From contig DATKCY010000142.1 of NCBI GenBank assembly GCA_035512995.1, positions 1 through 10,067 of the forward strand: a stretch of DNA of 10,067 nt, given 5' to 3'. A program made the position numbers and the translations under genes. The notes beneath the pieces were generated by a model. It searched no databases. It saw nothing but the letters and a program-made list of their open reading frames with translations, and was not told where the DNA came from. The DNA comes from Thermohalobaculum sp035512995. Lineage in GTDB: Bacteria > Pseudomonadota > Alphaproteobacteria > Rhodobacterales > Rhodobacteraceae. Position 1 is the stretch's first letter. Each line of letters starts with the position of its first letter. Positions 1-5,753 of this stretch are shown piece by piece.

Positions 1-127
1 GCACGACTGCCAGCACGTCCGCCTCGGTCAGCCGTCCCCGGCGCACCAGCTCGCGCACCGCGCGCGCCGGCACGCCCTCGAGCACCTCTTCATAGGTGAG
101 GGGGGAATCGAGCAACGCTTCGGACAT
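1..127 (-). CDS. N-terminal part of a probable Xre/MbcA/ParS-type antitoxin (runs off the left edge)
   Basis: Only the first 42 codons are in the window. The gene starts at ATG 127 on the minus strand. The start is well supported by GGAGGA at 134-139, six bases upstream. The visible protein begins MSEALLDSPLTYEEVLEGVP and continues with a predicted helical stretch rich in Arg, Glu, Val and Leu. The 'GVP.RAV..LV..G.LTEADVLAVV' pattern resembles the first helices of Xre/MbcA/ParS (DUF2384) antitoxins, in which a conserved 'RTL.RR' element normally follows. That element would lie outside the window and cannot be checked. In this family the antitoxin gene is usually followed by a RES-domain toxin that attacks NAD, which would also be off the left edge. 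A likely promoter sits in the 58-bp gap behind it, suggesting expression independent of the acyl-CoA ligase. That it is a gene is likely; the antitoxin call is tentative. Confidence 0.5.
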   Translation of the reverse strand, partial: MSEALLDSPLTYEEVLEGVPARAVRELVRRGRLTEADVLAVV

Positions 128-133
128 CACAAT

Positions 134-182
134 TCCTCCGCCATTTGCCAATCCATATAAGGCATCTGGCGCAAAGCGGCAA
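134..182 (-). promoter_or_regulatory. Candidate sigma-70 promoter and ribosome-binding site for the left-edge gene
   Basis: Reading the minus strand, TTGCCG (182-177) is followed after 17 bases by TATATG (159-154). Each matches four of six bases of the -35 and -10 consensus. The spacing is ideal, and the TTATATGG run is conspicuously AT-rich for this genome. A start of transcription near 147 would leave a leader of about 20 bases carrying GGAGGA (139-134). This is inferred from sequence alone. Confidence 0.4.
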
Positions 183-185
183 CGC

Positions 186-1808
186 CTACCCCCGCACCTT
201 CTCCCTCAGCTCGAACTTCTGGATCTTGCCGGTCGAGGTCTTCGGCAGCTCGCAGAACTCGACGTGCCGCGGGCACTTGTACTTTGCCAGCCGCTCGCGG
301 GCGAAGGCGATGATCTCGTCCGCGGTGGCCTCCGCCCCCGGCTTCAGCTCGACGAAGGCGCAGGGGGTCTCGCCCCATGTCTCGTCGGGCTTCGCCACGA
401 CCGCGACCAGCGCGACCGACGGGTGCTTGAAGATCGCGTCCTCGACCTCGATCGACGAGATGTTCTCGCCGCCCGAGATGATGATGTCCTTCGAGCGGTC
501 CTTGATCTGGATGTAGCCGTCGGGCTGCATCACCGCGAGGTCGCCCGAGTGGTACCAGCCGCCCGCGAAAGCCTTCTCGGTGGCCGACTCGTTCTTCAGG
601 TACCCCTTCATCACGACATTGCCGCGGAACATGATCTCGCCGATCGTCTCGCCGTCGCGCGGCACGGGCTGCATCGTCTCCGGGTCCATCACGTCGAGCG
701 CCTCGAGCGCCGCGTAGCGCACGCCCTGGCGGGCCTTCTTCGCCGCGCGCGCCGACGGTTCCAGCTCCGACCACTCCGGCTTCCACTCGTTGATGCAGGC
801 GGGGCCGTAGGTCTCGGTCAGGCCGTAGAGGTGGATGACCTCGAAGCCCGCGTCGGCCATGCCGGCCAGCACCGACTCGGGGGGAGGCGCTGCGGCGGTC
901 AGGAAGGTGACCGTCTGCTCGAACTCGGTCCGCTCCTCCGCGCTCGCGTTCAGCAGGACCGACATCACGATCGGCGCGCCGCACATCAGGTTGACCCCGT
1001 GCTCGGCGATCGCCTCGTAGATCGGCCCCGCCCGCACCTGTCGCAGGCACACATGCGTGCCGGCGTCCATCGTCACCGACCACGGAAAGCACCAGCCGTT
1101 GCAGTGGAACATCGGCAGGGTCCAGAGATAGACCATCGGCCGGCCGAGGCGCGCGTGGATCACGTTGCCCGTGGCGAGCAGCGACGCGCCGCGGTGGTGG
1201 TAGACGACGCCCTTTGGGTCCCCGGTCGTGCCCGAGGTGTAGTTCAGGCTGATCGCGTCCCACTCGTCGGCGGGCGGGCTCCACGCGAACTCCGGATCGC
1301 CCTTTTCGAGGAACGCCTCGTAGTCCTCGCCGACCCCCGCCGGGCCGAGGTCAGTGGTCGGGTCGGTGTACTCGATCACGGTGGGGCGCGGTCCGTCGAG
1401 CACGTCGAGCGCGTCCGAGAGCATCGGCACGAGCTCGGTGTCGACGAGCACGAGGCGCGCCTCGCCATGGCCGAGGATGAAGCCGATCGTCGCGGCGTCG
1501 AGCCGGGTATTGATCGTGTTCAGCACCGCCCCGGCCATCGGCACGCCGAAATGCGCCTCGAGCATCGGCGGCGTGTTGAGCAAGAGCGTCGCCACCGTCT
1601 GCCCCGGCTCGATCCCGGCGCGGGTCAGCGCCGAGGCGAGCCGGCGGGCCCGGGCGTAGAACTCGGCATAGGTCTCGCGGAGGTCCCCGTGGACAATCGC
1701 CACCCGCTCCGGGAAGACGGCGGCCGAGCGCTCGAGAAACCCGAGTGGCGTCAGCGGCTGGTAGTTCGCCGGCCGCCGGTCCAGCCCGCGGGTGTAAGGA
1801 TTGCTCAT
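186..1808 (-). CDS. Acyl-CoA synthetase (AMP-binding, medium/long-chain fatty acid-CoA ligase-like), 540 aa
   Basis: This is a complete ANL-superfamily adenylate-forming enzyme. It activates a carboxylic acid with ATP to an acyl-adenylate and then forms the acyl-CoA thioester, in the cytoplasm. The P-loop-like motif YTSGTTGDPKG starts at residue 190. The motif LPMFHCNGWCFPW follows, typical of the AlkK / plant AAE / DmdB-like branch. Further on are HLYGLTETYGP, the hinge-region signature GGWYHSGDL, KDRSKDIIISGGENIS, and the C-terminal PKTSTGKIQKF with the catalytic Lys at about 528. Length is normal for the family. The ATG at 1808 is preceded by GGGAGG (1815-1820) six bases away. The frame stays open for 167 codons upstream, but that part has no family similarity. 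The natural acid cannot be read from sequence; medium-chain, branched or methylmercaptopropionate-like acids are all possible. It is divergent from the SDR-like gene, with a shared control region between them. Confidence 0.93.
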   Translation of the reverse strand: MSNPYTRGLDRRPANYQPLTPLGFLERSAAVFPERVAIVHGDLRETYAEFYARARRLASALTRAGIEPGQTVATLLLNTPPMLEAHFGVPMAGAVLNTINTRLDAATIGFILGHGEARLVLVDTELVPMLSDALDVLDGPRPTVIEYTDPTTDLGPAGVGEDYEAFLEKGDPEFAWSPPADEWDAISLNYTSGTTGDPKGVVYHHRGASLLATGNVIHARLGRPMVYLWTLPMFHCNGWCFPWSVTMDAGTHVCLRQVRAGPIYEAIAEHGVNLMCGAPIVMSVLLNASAEERTEFEQTVTFLTAAAPPPESVLAGMADAGFEVIHLYGLTETYGPACINEWKPEWSELEPSARAAKKARQGVRYAALEALDVMDPETMQPVPRDGETIGEIMFRGNVVMKGYLKNESATEKAFAGGWYHSGDLAVMQPDGYIQIKDRSKDIIISGGENISSIEVEDAIFKHPSVALVAVVAKPDETWGETPCAFVELKPGAEATADEIIAFARERLAKYKCPRHVEFCELPKTSTGKIQKFELREKVRG

Positions 1809-1877
1809 GCGCGACCTCCCTCGTTCCTGCTCGGCGCGATCCGGGGGTCCTGCTCCGTCGCCGCCCCGCCCCATCCC

Positions 1878-1890
1878 GTCCGATTCGGAC
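1878..1890. promoter_or_regulatory. Small inverted repeat in the ligase/SDR divergent region (possible operator)
   Basis: GTCCGA and TCGGAC flank a single central T, a perfect 13-bp inverted repeat. It lies 70 bp upstream of the acyl-CoA ligase start and 21 bp upstream of the nearest canonical start of the SDR-like gene, where a shared operator would be expected. Such short palindromes also occur by chance in GC-rich DNA, and no regulator gene lies next to it. Confidence 0.25.
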
Positions 1891-1910
1891 TGTCCTCGAG
1901 CGCTCATGCG

Positions 1911-2768
1911 GTGCATAGTCCGCCCCGCGCCACCGCCGCAAGCCGCGGCCGGACCGGGGGACCAAGCGCCATCGCGACCCTTGCAGGCAAGACCGTCGTC
2001 GTCACCGGGGGCGCGGCCGGGGTGGGCTTCGCCGCCGCGCGGCAGTTCCTCGAGGCCGGCGCCCGCGTGATGCTCGCCGACCCCGACGACAAGGCGCTCG
2101 ACCGCGCCTACAAGGAGCTCAAGGAGGAGGGCGGCGAGCTTTCGCGCTTCCACTACCACGTGCAGGACAAGCTGTCGGTCGCGAACCTGCTGGCGGCGAC
2201 CCTCGACGCCTTCGACAGTATCAACATCCTGCTGAACGACGTCCGCGTCTCGGTGCCAGGCGACCTGCTCGAGCTCAGCGCCGACGACTTCAACGCAGTG
2301 CTGACCCACAATGTCCGCTCGGTCTTCCTGCTCGGCCAGCAGGTGGCGCGGCGCATGATCCAGCAGCGCCAGGAGGACCCGGAGTTCGAGGGCTCGATCA
2401 TCGTCGTCTCCTCGATCGCAGCGCAGCGCACGGTGCCGGAGCTGGTCGCCTACTCGGTCGCCTGCGCGGCGCTCGACCAGCTCACCCGCTCGATGGCCGC
2501 GGGCCTGGCCGGGGAGCGGATCCGGGTGAACGGGGTCGCCCTCGGCTCGGTCATGACGGGCACGCTCCGCGAGGCGCTGCGCGAGCGCTCGGAGCTCCGC
2601 GAGGAAATGGTGCAGGTGACCCCGCTCGGCCGGATCGGCGATTCGGAGGAGGCCGCCGCCGCCGCCCTCTTCCTCGCCTCCGACAAGGCGAGCTTCATCA
2701 CGGGCCAGGTGCTCGCCGTCGACGGCGGGCGGAGCGTGCTCGACCCCCTCGCCTCGCCGGTGCGCTGA
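1911..2768 (+). CDS. SDR-family protein lacking the catalytic lysine (285 aa from GTG; 265 aa from an ATC)
   Basis: This is a Rossmann-fold short-chain dehydrogenase/reductase homologue. Visible are the dinucleotide-binding glycine motif TGGAAGVG and an acidic residue after beta-2 (MLADPDD), which points to NAD(H). The NNAG motif is replaced by LLNDVRVS. The 'HNVRSVF' Asn is present, as is the Ser of VVSSIAAQ, 13 residues before Tyr (codon 2451-2453). The YxxxK lysine is Cys (YSVAC, codon 2463-2465). The C-terminal FITGQVLAVDGG is standard, and the tail ends VLDPLASPVR. From memory, a Rhodobacterales SDR family shares this tail and also lacks the Lys. Without it, normal hydride-transfer catalysis is doubtful; a structural, regulatory or altered enzyme role is possible. 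The start is uncertain. GTG 1911 is the nearest canonical codon but has no Shine-Dalgarno, while homology begins at 1971, where an ATC follows GGGGGA. It is divergent from the acyl-CoA ligase. Confidence 0.88.
   Translation: MHSPPRATAASRGRTGGPSAIATLAGKTVVVTGGAAGVGFAAARQFLEAGARVMLADPDDKALDRAYKELKEEGGELSRFHYHVQDKLSVANLLAATLDAFDSINILLNDVRVSVPGDLLELSADDFNAVLTHNVRSVFLLGQQVARRMIQQRQEDPEFEGSIIVVSSIAAQRTVPELVAYSVACAALDQLTRSMAAGLAGERIRVNGVALGSVMTGTLREALRERSELREEMVQVTPLGRIGDSEEAAAAALFLASDKASFITGQVLAVDGGRSVLDPLASPVR
1956..1961 (+). promoter_or_regulatory. Shine-Dalgarno-like GGGGGA that points to an ATC start of the SDR-like gene
   Basis: GGGGGA lies nine bases before ATC at 1971-1973, exactly where the SDR homology begins (ATLAGKTVVVTGG). 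If the ATC were ATG the site would be an ordinary start. The GTG at 1911 has no comparable site upstream. The cause could be a rare non-AUG start, a one-base change, or a sequencing error. Confidence 0.35.
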
Positions 2769-2856
2769 GGTCCGTCGCGATCAGACGGGGTGCCAAATCC
2801 CGTCGGAAATGATACCCAGAGGATGGGACGCCGATGCCATCGCCGGTGTCCGGGGG

Positions 2857-2878
2857 CGGCCTCCCGATCGGGAGGTCG
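2857..2878. promoter_or_regulatory. Perfect 16-bp palindrome (extended hairpin) upstream of the periplasmic protein gene
   Basis: CCTCCCGATCGGGAGG at 2860-2875 is a perfect palindrome. It extends outwards by a G-U pair and two Watson-Crick pairs to 2857-2878. It could be a dimeric regulator's operator, or in RNA a nine-pair stem with a GATC loop. It sits 38 bp before the GTG start of the next gene and 91 bp after the SDR stop, with no T-run behind it, so an operator or leader structure fits better than a terminator. Confidence 0.35.
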
Positions 2879-2913
2879 TGACAGCAGATGCAGCTTCCGG
2901 AAGGGGACACGCA

Positions 2914-3918
2914 GTGAAAGGATTCTTACTCGTTGCCGCCGCGTTCGCGTTGTCGTCGGGCGCGGTCGACGCCGCCTATCTCGTCAGCGGCACCGGCTCC
3001 GGCTCGACCTACAAGACCGGCTACGCGCCCGCCGTGGTCGAGGCGATCTCGCCGGCGACCGAGGCGGTCTTCTTCGGCGAGGTCGAGGACCGCGACGGCA
3101 AGGGCACCGTCAGCAATCTCGAGGTCTGCGCCGCCGAGACCGAGGACTTGTGCTTCGGCATCGGCCAGGGCGACGTGGTGGCCGGCAGCCCCCAGGTCGC
3201 GAGCGGCGACGTCTGCATCATCCGCTCGGACCTCGAGGCCGAGTACGCCTTCGCCTTCGTCGACAACAGCCAGCTCCAGGACTACGCCGACCTGCGCGCG
3301 AACTGGGAGCGCGGGCGCATCACCTTCTACACCTCCGAGACCTCGAGCGGGTCGCTCGCCACGCTCGAGAACCTGCGCGAGGCCGCGGGCTTCGATCCAG
3401 GCACGGCCAAGATCGAGACGCTGCCGGACTGGGACGCGGTCATCCAGAAGGTCGCGAGCGACCCGCGCGCGGTCGGCTTCACCGTGCGCTACGCCGACCC
3501 GACCGGCTTCCTGTCCGAGCTGGTCGACGACCACGGCTTCACGGTGCTCGGCGTCGCCGAGCGCGCGATGCGCCGGCTGAGCCACGCCGACGGCTCGCCC
3601 GTCTACACCGTCAGCCTCGACGTGCCCTACGACACCAAGGGCATCCTCGGCGCGGGCGGCATGTCGACCACGCCCTCCCTCGGCGCCCCGGTCGTCCTGT
3701 TCGGCAACTGCCCGGACAAGCTCGGCGACTTCGCGGCGGACGCGGGCGACGCGCACGATGCGATCCGCCAGCTCCCGGCGTCCGCCTTCGACGTCAAGCT
3801 CGGCTGGATGGCCGACCTCCAGTCGAAGATCGCCGACCAGTCCCAGCAAATGGGCGGCGACGAGGCCTGGGCCTGGGCCGAGGACATGGCGACGCGCACG
3901 GGTGATCTGATCGAGTAA
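2914..3918 (+). CDS. Secreted periplasmic solute-binding-like protein (type-2 PBP fold, orphan), 334 aa
   Basis: The start is GTG 2914, with GGAAGGGGA (2899-2907) six bases upstream. A Sec signal peptide is clear: MKGFLLVAAAFALSSGAVDA, with likely cleavage after the final Ala. The mature start AYLVSGTGSGSTYKTGYAP and the later FGIGQGDVV resemble the 'GTG..G.YY' and 'IGQSD' signatures of TAXI-type TRAP solute receptors. ITFYTSETSSGSLATL resembles the ligand loop of PstS-like type-2 binding proteins. I therefore infer a periplasmic binding-protein fold, ligand unknown. Four Cys in the mature part (two in one segment, one in GDVCIIRSD, one in FGNCPDK) could form disulfides. The C-terminus is acidic and helical. 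No permease, ATPase or sensor gene adjoins it, so its partner is unknown. The first codons include TTA, rare here, as often seen where a 5' end is kept unstructured. It is followed by strong hairpins. Confidence 0.85.
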   Translation: MKGFLLVAAAFALSSGAVDAAYLVSGTGSGSTYKTGYAPAVVEAISPATEAVFFGEVEDRDGKGTVSNLEVCAAETEDLCFGIGQGDVVAGSPQVASGDVCIIRSDLEAEYAFAFVDNSQLQDYADLRANWERGRITFYTSETSSGSLATLENLREAAGFDPGTAKIETLPDWDAVIQKVASDPRAVGFTVRYADPTGFLSELVDDHGFTVLGVAERAMRRLSHADGSPVYTVSLDVPYDTKGILGAGGMSTTPSLGAPVVLFGNCPDKLGDFAADAGDAHDAIRQLPASAFDVKLGWMADLQSKIADQSQQMGGDEAWAWAEDMATRTGDLIE

Positions 3919-3944
3919 GACCCGGCGCCGGTGCGGCGCCGGTC
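3919..3944. terminator. GC hairpin just after the periplasmic protein gene
   Basis: CCGGCGCCG (3922-3930) and CGGCGCCGG (3934-3942) form a perfect nine-pair stem with a GTG loop, starting four bases after the TAA stop. No T-run follows, as is common in high-GC genomes. It may protect the mRNA 3' end or contribute to termination. Confidence 0.5.
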
Positions 3945-3953
3945 TGCCGATAG

Positions 3954-3983
3954 GCGTCGGGCAGTCTTCGGTCTGCCCGACGC
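3954..3983. terminator. Second hairpin with a C(UUCG)G tetraloop between convergent genes
   Basis: GCGTCGGGCAG (3954-3964) pairs with CTGCCCGACGC (3973-3983), giving 11 perfect pairs. Inside, after a T-T mismatch, C3966 and G3971 close a TTCG loop, the very stable C(UUCG)G tetraloop. It lies between a plus-strand gene ending at 3918 and a minus-strand gene ending at 4052, so it can serve as a bidirectional terminator. The downstream T content is weak (GCTTTGAG). Confidence 0.6.
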
Positions 3984-4008
3984 GACAGCTTTGAGTCGAG
4001 ACGGCAAT

Positions 4009-4035
4009 CGCCGTACTGCTGCCGCCGTACTGCTG
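4009..4035. repeat. Short tandem direct repeat (two 13-nt copies)
   Basis: CGCCGTACTGCTG occurs at 4009-4021 and again at 4023-4035, one base apart, a 14-nt period. A small hairpin ACGGC-AATC-GCCGT (4001-4014) overlaps the first copy. It lies in the convergent intergenic gap 17 bp from the end of the minus-strand membrane gene. It may be only a slippage duplication. Confidence 0.6.
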
Positions 4036-4051
4036 TCGTTCCGCGCCCGTT

Positions 4052-4384
4052 TCAGAAGATCCAGGCGATGCTGAGCGAGAAGATTGCCCAGAAGGCCAGG
4101 AAGCCGCCCAGCATGATCGGCAGCTCGCCGATCACGCCGTCGCCGGAGACGACGGCGAATATGATGAAGACCACGAATGTCAGGCCGAAGCCCCAGACGA
4201 AGGCCGTCCTCACGCCGAGGCCGGGCTCGAGCGCGTCGTAGAAGATCGCCTGCAGCATCGGCCCGGCCAGGATGGCGGTCACTCCGAGCACGACGACGAG
4301 CAGAAGCACGCCGAGCGCGATCCGGATCGCCTCGCGCCGGTCGCGGCGGCTGCGCTCGCTTGTTCGTCCGTTCCCCCCGGCCAT
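4052..4384 (-). CDS. Small three-helix integral membrane protein of unknown function, 110 aa
   Basis: I do not recognise a family. The protein starts MAGGNGRTSERSRRDRREAI, a basic, polar N-terminus expected to stay in the cytoplasm. Three hydrophobic helices follow: ALGVLLLVVVLGVTAILAG, then FVWGFGLTFVVFIIFAVV, then a C-terminal helix rich in Phe, Leu and Ile ending SIAWIF. A short acidic stretch (YDALEPGLG) joins helices one and two. The ATG at 4384 lies eight bases after the stop of the bPH2 gene, so it is probably translated by coupling within the same operon. The open frame extends upstream to 4654, but that part overlaps the bPH2 gene in another frame and is not homologous to anything I know. 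It could be a partner subunit of the bPH2 or Tim44-like protein. Confidence 0.8.
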   Translation of the reverse strand: MAGGNGRTSERSRRDRREAIRIALGVLLLVVVLGVTAILAGPMLQAIFYDALEPGLGVRTAFVWGFGLTFVVFIIFAVVSGDGVIGELPIMLGGFLAFWAIFSLSIAWIF

Positions 4385-4392
4385 GATGGTGC

Positions 4393-4806
4393 TCAGGATC
4401 CGTACTCGTTGATGATCTCGCGGATGCGGTGCGGGTTCGGCATGTTCCGGACCGTGAACTCGGGATTGTCGCCGGTCGTGTAGACCTGCACGTCGCCGGC
4501 GCCGGTCATGCGCTGCAGGAACGACTGGTAGACGTGCACCGCGCGGACCCGCCCGTGGCGCATCTCGATCCGGTCCTTCGACAGGATGCCGCGCTCGACC
4601 AGCGTGTTGGTGGCGTCGAGGGTGACCCGCGTCTGCTTGCAGTAGACCCACCATCCGAGCAGGAGCAGCAGCCCGATGCCGCCGACCGGGATCAGCAGGA
4701 TCGCGCCCACGAAGTAGAAGGGATTGCCCTGGAACATCGTCGGATGCTCGTCGTAGAGCACAACCTCCGGGTCCCCCGGCTTCTCAGCTTCCGCCGTCTC
4801 GCTCAC
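4393..4806 (-). CDS. Bacterial PH (bPH2, DUF304/YdbS-like) domain membrane protein, 137 aa
   Basis: The protein has an acidic N-terminus and then a hydrophobic hairpin. The hairpin runs from about residue 30 (FYFVGAILLIPVGGIGLLLL) to WWVY and is long enough to cross the membrane twice. The bPH2 domain follows: KQTRVTLDATNTLVERGILS, then DRIEMRHGRVRAVHVYQSFL, then GAGDVQVYTTG and a terminal helix PHRIREIINEYGS. 'T...L..RGIL.....I....I..V.v.QS..QR..G.GdV.v.T.G' is the classic pattern of this family. Its exact function is unsettled; members are membrane-anchored and often paired with other small membrane proteins. I chose GTG 4806 over GTG 4827 because GGGAGG (4812-4817) lies five bases upstream. 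It is the middle gene of a minus-strand set: 80 bp after timA and 8 bp before the small membrane protein gene. Confidence 0.87.
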   Translation of the reverse strand: MSETAEAEKPGDPEVVLYDEHPTMFQGNPFYFVGAILLIPVGGIGLLLLLGWWVYCKQTRVTLDATNTLVERGILSKDRIEMRHGRVRAVHVYQSFLQRMTGAGDVQVYTTGDNPEFTVRNMPNPHRIREIINEYGS

Positions 4807-4811
4807 CCTCG

Positions 4812-4817
4812 CCTCCC
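4812..4817 (-). promoter_or_regulatory. Shine-Dalgarno site that fixes the bPH2 gene start at 4806
   Basis: On the minus strand GGGAGG is followed by CGAGG and then GTG at 4806. The alternative GTG at 4827 has no such site and would place this motif inside the coding sequence. Confidence 0.6.
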
Positions 4818-4886
4818 AGCTTGCCACCCGCGCGCGTTGCTATCCCGAGTGAACACCGCCGGGCGCCGGCTGTCCAGCCGCCGGCC

Positions 4887-5561
4887 TCATTCGCCGCCGG
4901 TCGCGGTCAGCAGCCAGCTCGGGCTCGACGAGCCCATGACGCGCGAGAAGGTCCAGGCGTCCTTCTGCTTGCGGATCTCGTTCGGGTCGCCCTCGACGAT
5001 CCGGTTTTCCGGGTCGCGGACGGCGGTGATGACCTCGCCGGTGAAGCGCACGGTGACGTCGGCCTCGCGCGTCTCGGGGTCGAACGCGGCCGACTGGACG
5101 CGGCTCTCGCGGATGCCGATGAAGCGGGCCTCGACCTTCAGCCCCTCGGCCTCGCGCTTGGCGATCACGCTCTCGAAGGCCTGGTAGACATCGGGGGCCA
5201 GAAGGTCGCGCAGCGTCTCCCGGTCGCCCTCCTCGTAGGCCATCAGGATGATCTCGTAGGCACTGCGCGCGCCCTCGAGAAAGCCCTCGAGCGTGAAGTC
5301 GGGCTCGGCCTCGATCATGCCTGCGACCGCCTCGCGCGAGGTCTCGTCGAGCTCGGCATGCTGCTGGGCGAGGTCGGCACGGGTCGCGTCCGAGACGCCG
5401 CGCGCGGGCTCCGGGCCGGACGGCCCGGTGTCGTGCGGGCGCACGTGGTCGGGCCGGGCCTCGTAGCCGGTGCGGGTGCCGATGACGGATTTCAGGCGAT
5501 AGAGCACGAAGGCCGCGATGGCGAATAGGATGAGCAGTTCGATCATCGCGCTTGAACCCAT
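4887..5561 (-). CDS. timA: Tim44-like domain membrane protein TimA, 224 aa
   Basis: This is the alphaproteobacterial relative of mitochondrial Tim44. The N-terminal transmembrane segment (MIELLILFAIAAFVLYRLKS, residues 6-25) anchors it in the inner membrane. A polar linker follows (GTRTGYEARPDHVRP), then an acidic region and the C-terminal Tim44 domain. Recognisable there are DFTLEGFLEGARSAYEIILM, YEEGDRETLRDLLAPDVYQAF and VEARFIGIRESRVQSA. ADVTVRFTGEVITAVRD and KQKDAWTFSRVMGSSSPSWL end the domain in the family's usual way. In mitochondria Tim44 tethers Hsp70 to the import channel; the bacterial protein has been proposed to act in inner-membrane biogenesis. ATG 5561 is favoured by AAGGGAG (5572-5578) ten bases upstream. 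ATG 5546 would give 219 aa without a clear site. It is divergent from fxsA and probably heads an operon with the two small membrane genes. Confidence 0.94.
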   Translation of the reverse strand: MGSSAMIELLILFAIAAFVLYRLKSVIGTRTGYEARPDHVRPHDTGPSGPEPARGVSDATRADLAQQHAELDETSREAVAGMIEAEPDFTLEGFLEGARSAYEIILMAYEEGDRETLRDLLAPDVYQAFESVIAKREAEGLKVEARFIGIRESRVQSAAFDPETREADVTVRFTGEVITAVRDPENRIVEGDPNEIRKQKDAWTFSRVMGSSSPSWLLTATGGE

Positions 5562-5633
5562 GTCGCGTCGGCTCCCTTGACCTGGCCTTCCCGTCCGGCG
5601 GCCCGGTCCTCCACCGCCCGAACCGCCGCCTGG

Positions 5634-5685
5634 TTGGCGGTTCCGGACCCTCCGCTTATGTAAGGGGGCGAGCGGCGAGTGTCTA
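5634..5685. promoter_or_regulatory. Candidate divergent promoters between timA and fxsA
   Basis: The 192-bp gap 5562-5753 has one AT-rich spot, TTATGTAAG (5656-5664). On the minus strand TAGACA (5685-5680) lies 16 bases before TACATA (5663-5658), which would transcribe timA. On the plus strand TTGGCG (5634-5639) lies 18 bases before TATGTA (5658-5663), which would transcribe fxsA. Each match is partial, so this is a location guess for overlapping promoters rather than a firm call. Confidence 0.3.
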
Positions 5686-5753
5686 TGCGCCGCGGCAACA
5701 GACTTCGCCCGCACCCGCCCCGAACGCGGCGTACCGACTTGACGGAGACCGCC

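Noticed and set aside
96..1970. A plus-strand open frame upstream of and fused in frame to the SDR-like gene, which would make an 890-residue protein
   Set aside because: It is antisense to the acyl-CoA ligase and has the Arg/Leu/His-rich, repeat-like composition of GC-driven shadow frames. No family resemblance exists before 1971.
1809..2309. N-terminal extension of the acyl-CoA ligase to 707 residues
   Set aside because: The extra 167 residues overlap the SDR-like gene in antisense and show no similarity. The ATG at 1808 has a proper Shine-Dalgarno site and matches the family start.
4865..4885. A terminator between timA and the bPH2 gene
   Set aside because: GCCGGC repeats can form a six-pair stem with a nine-base loop, but there is no T-run and the genes are close and co-directional. 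Chance pairing in GC-rich DNA is likely.
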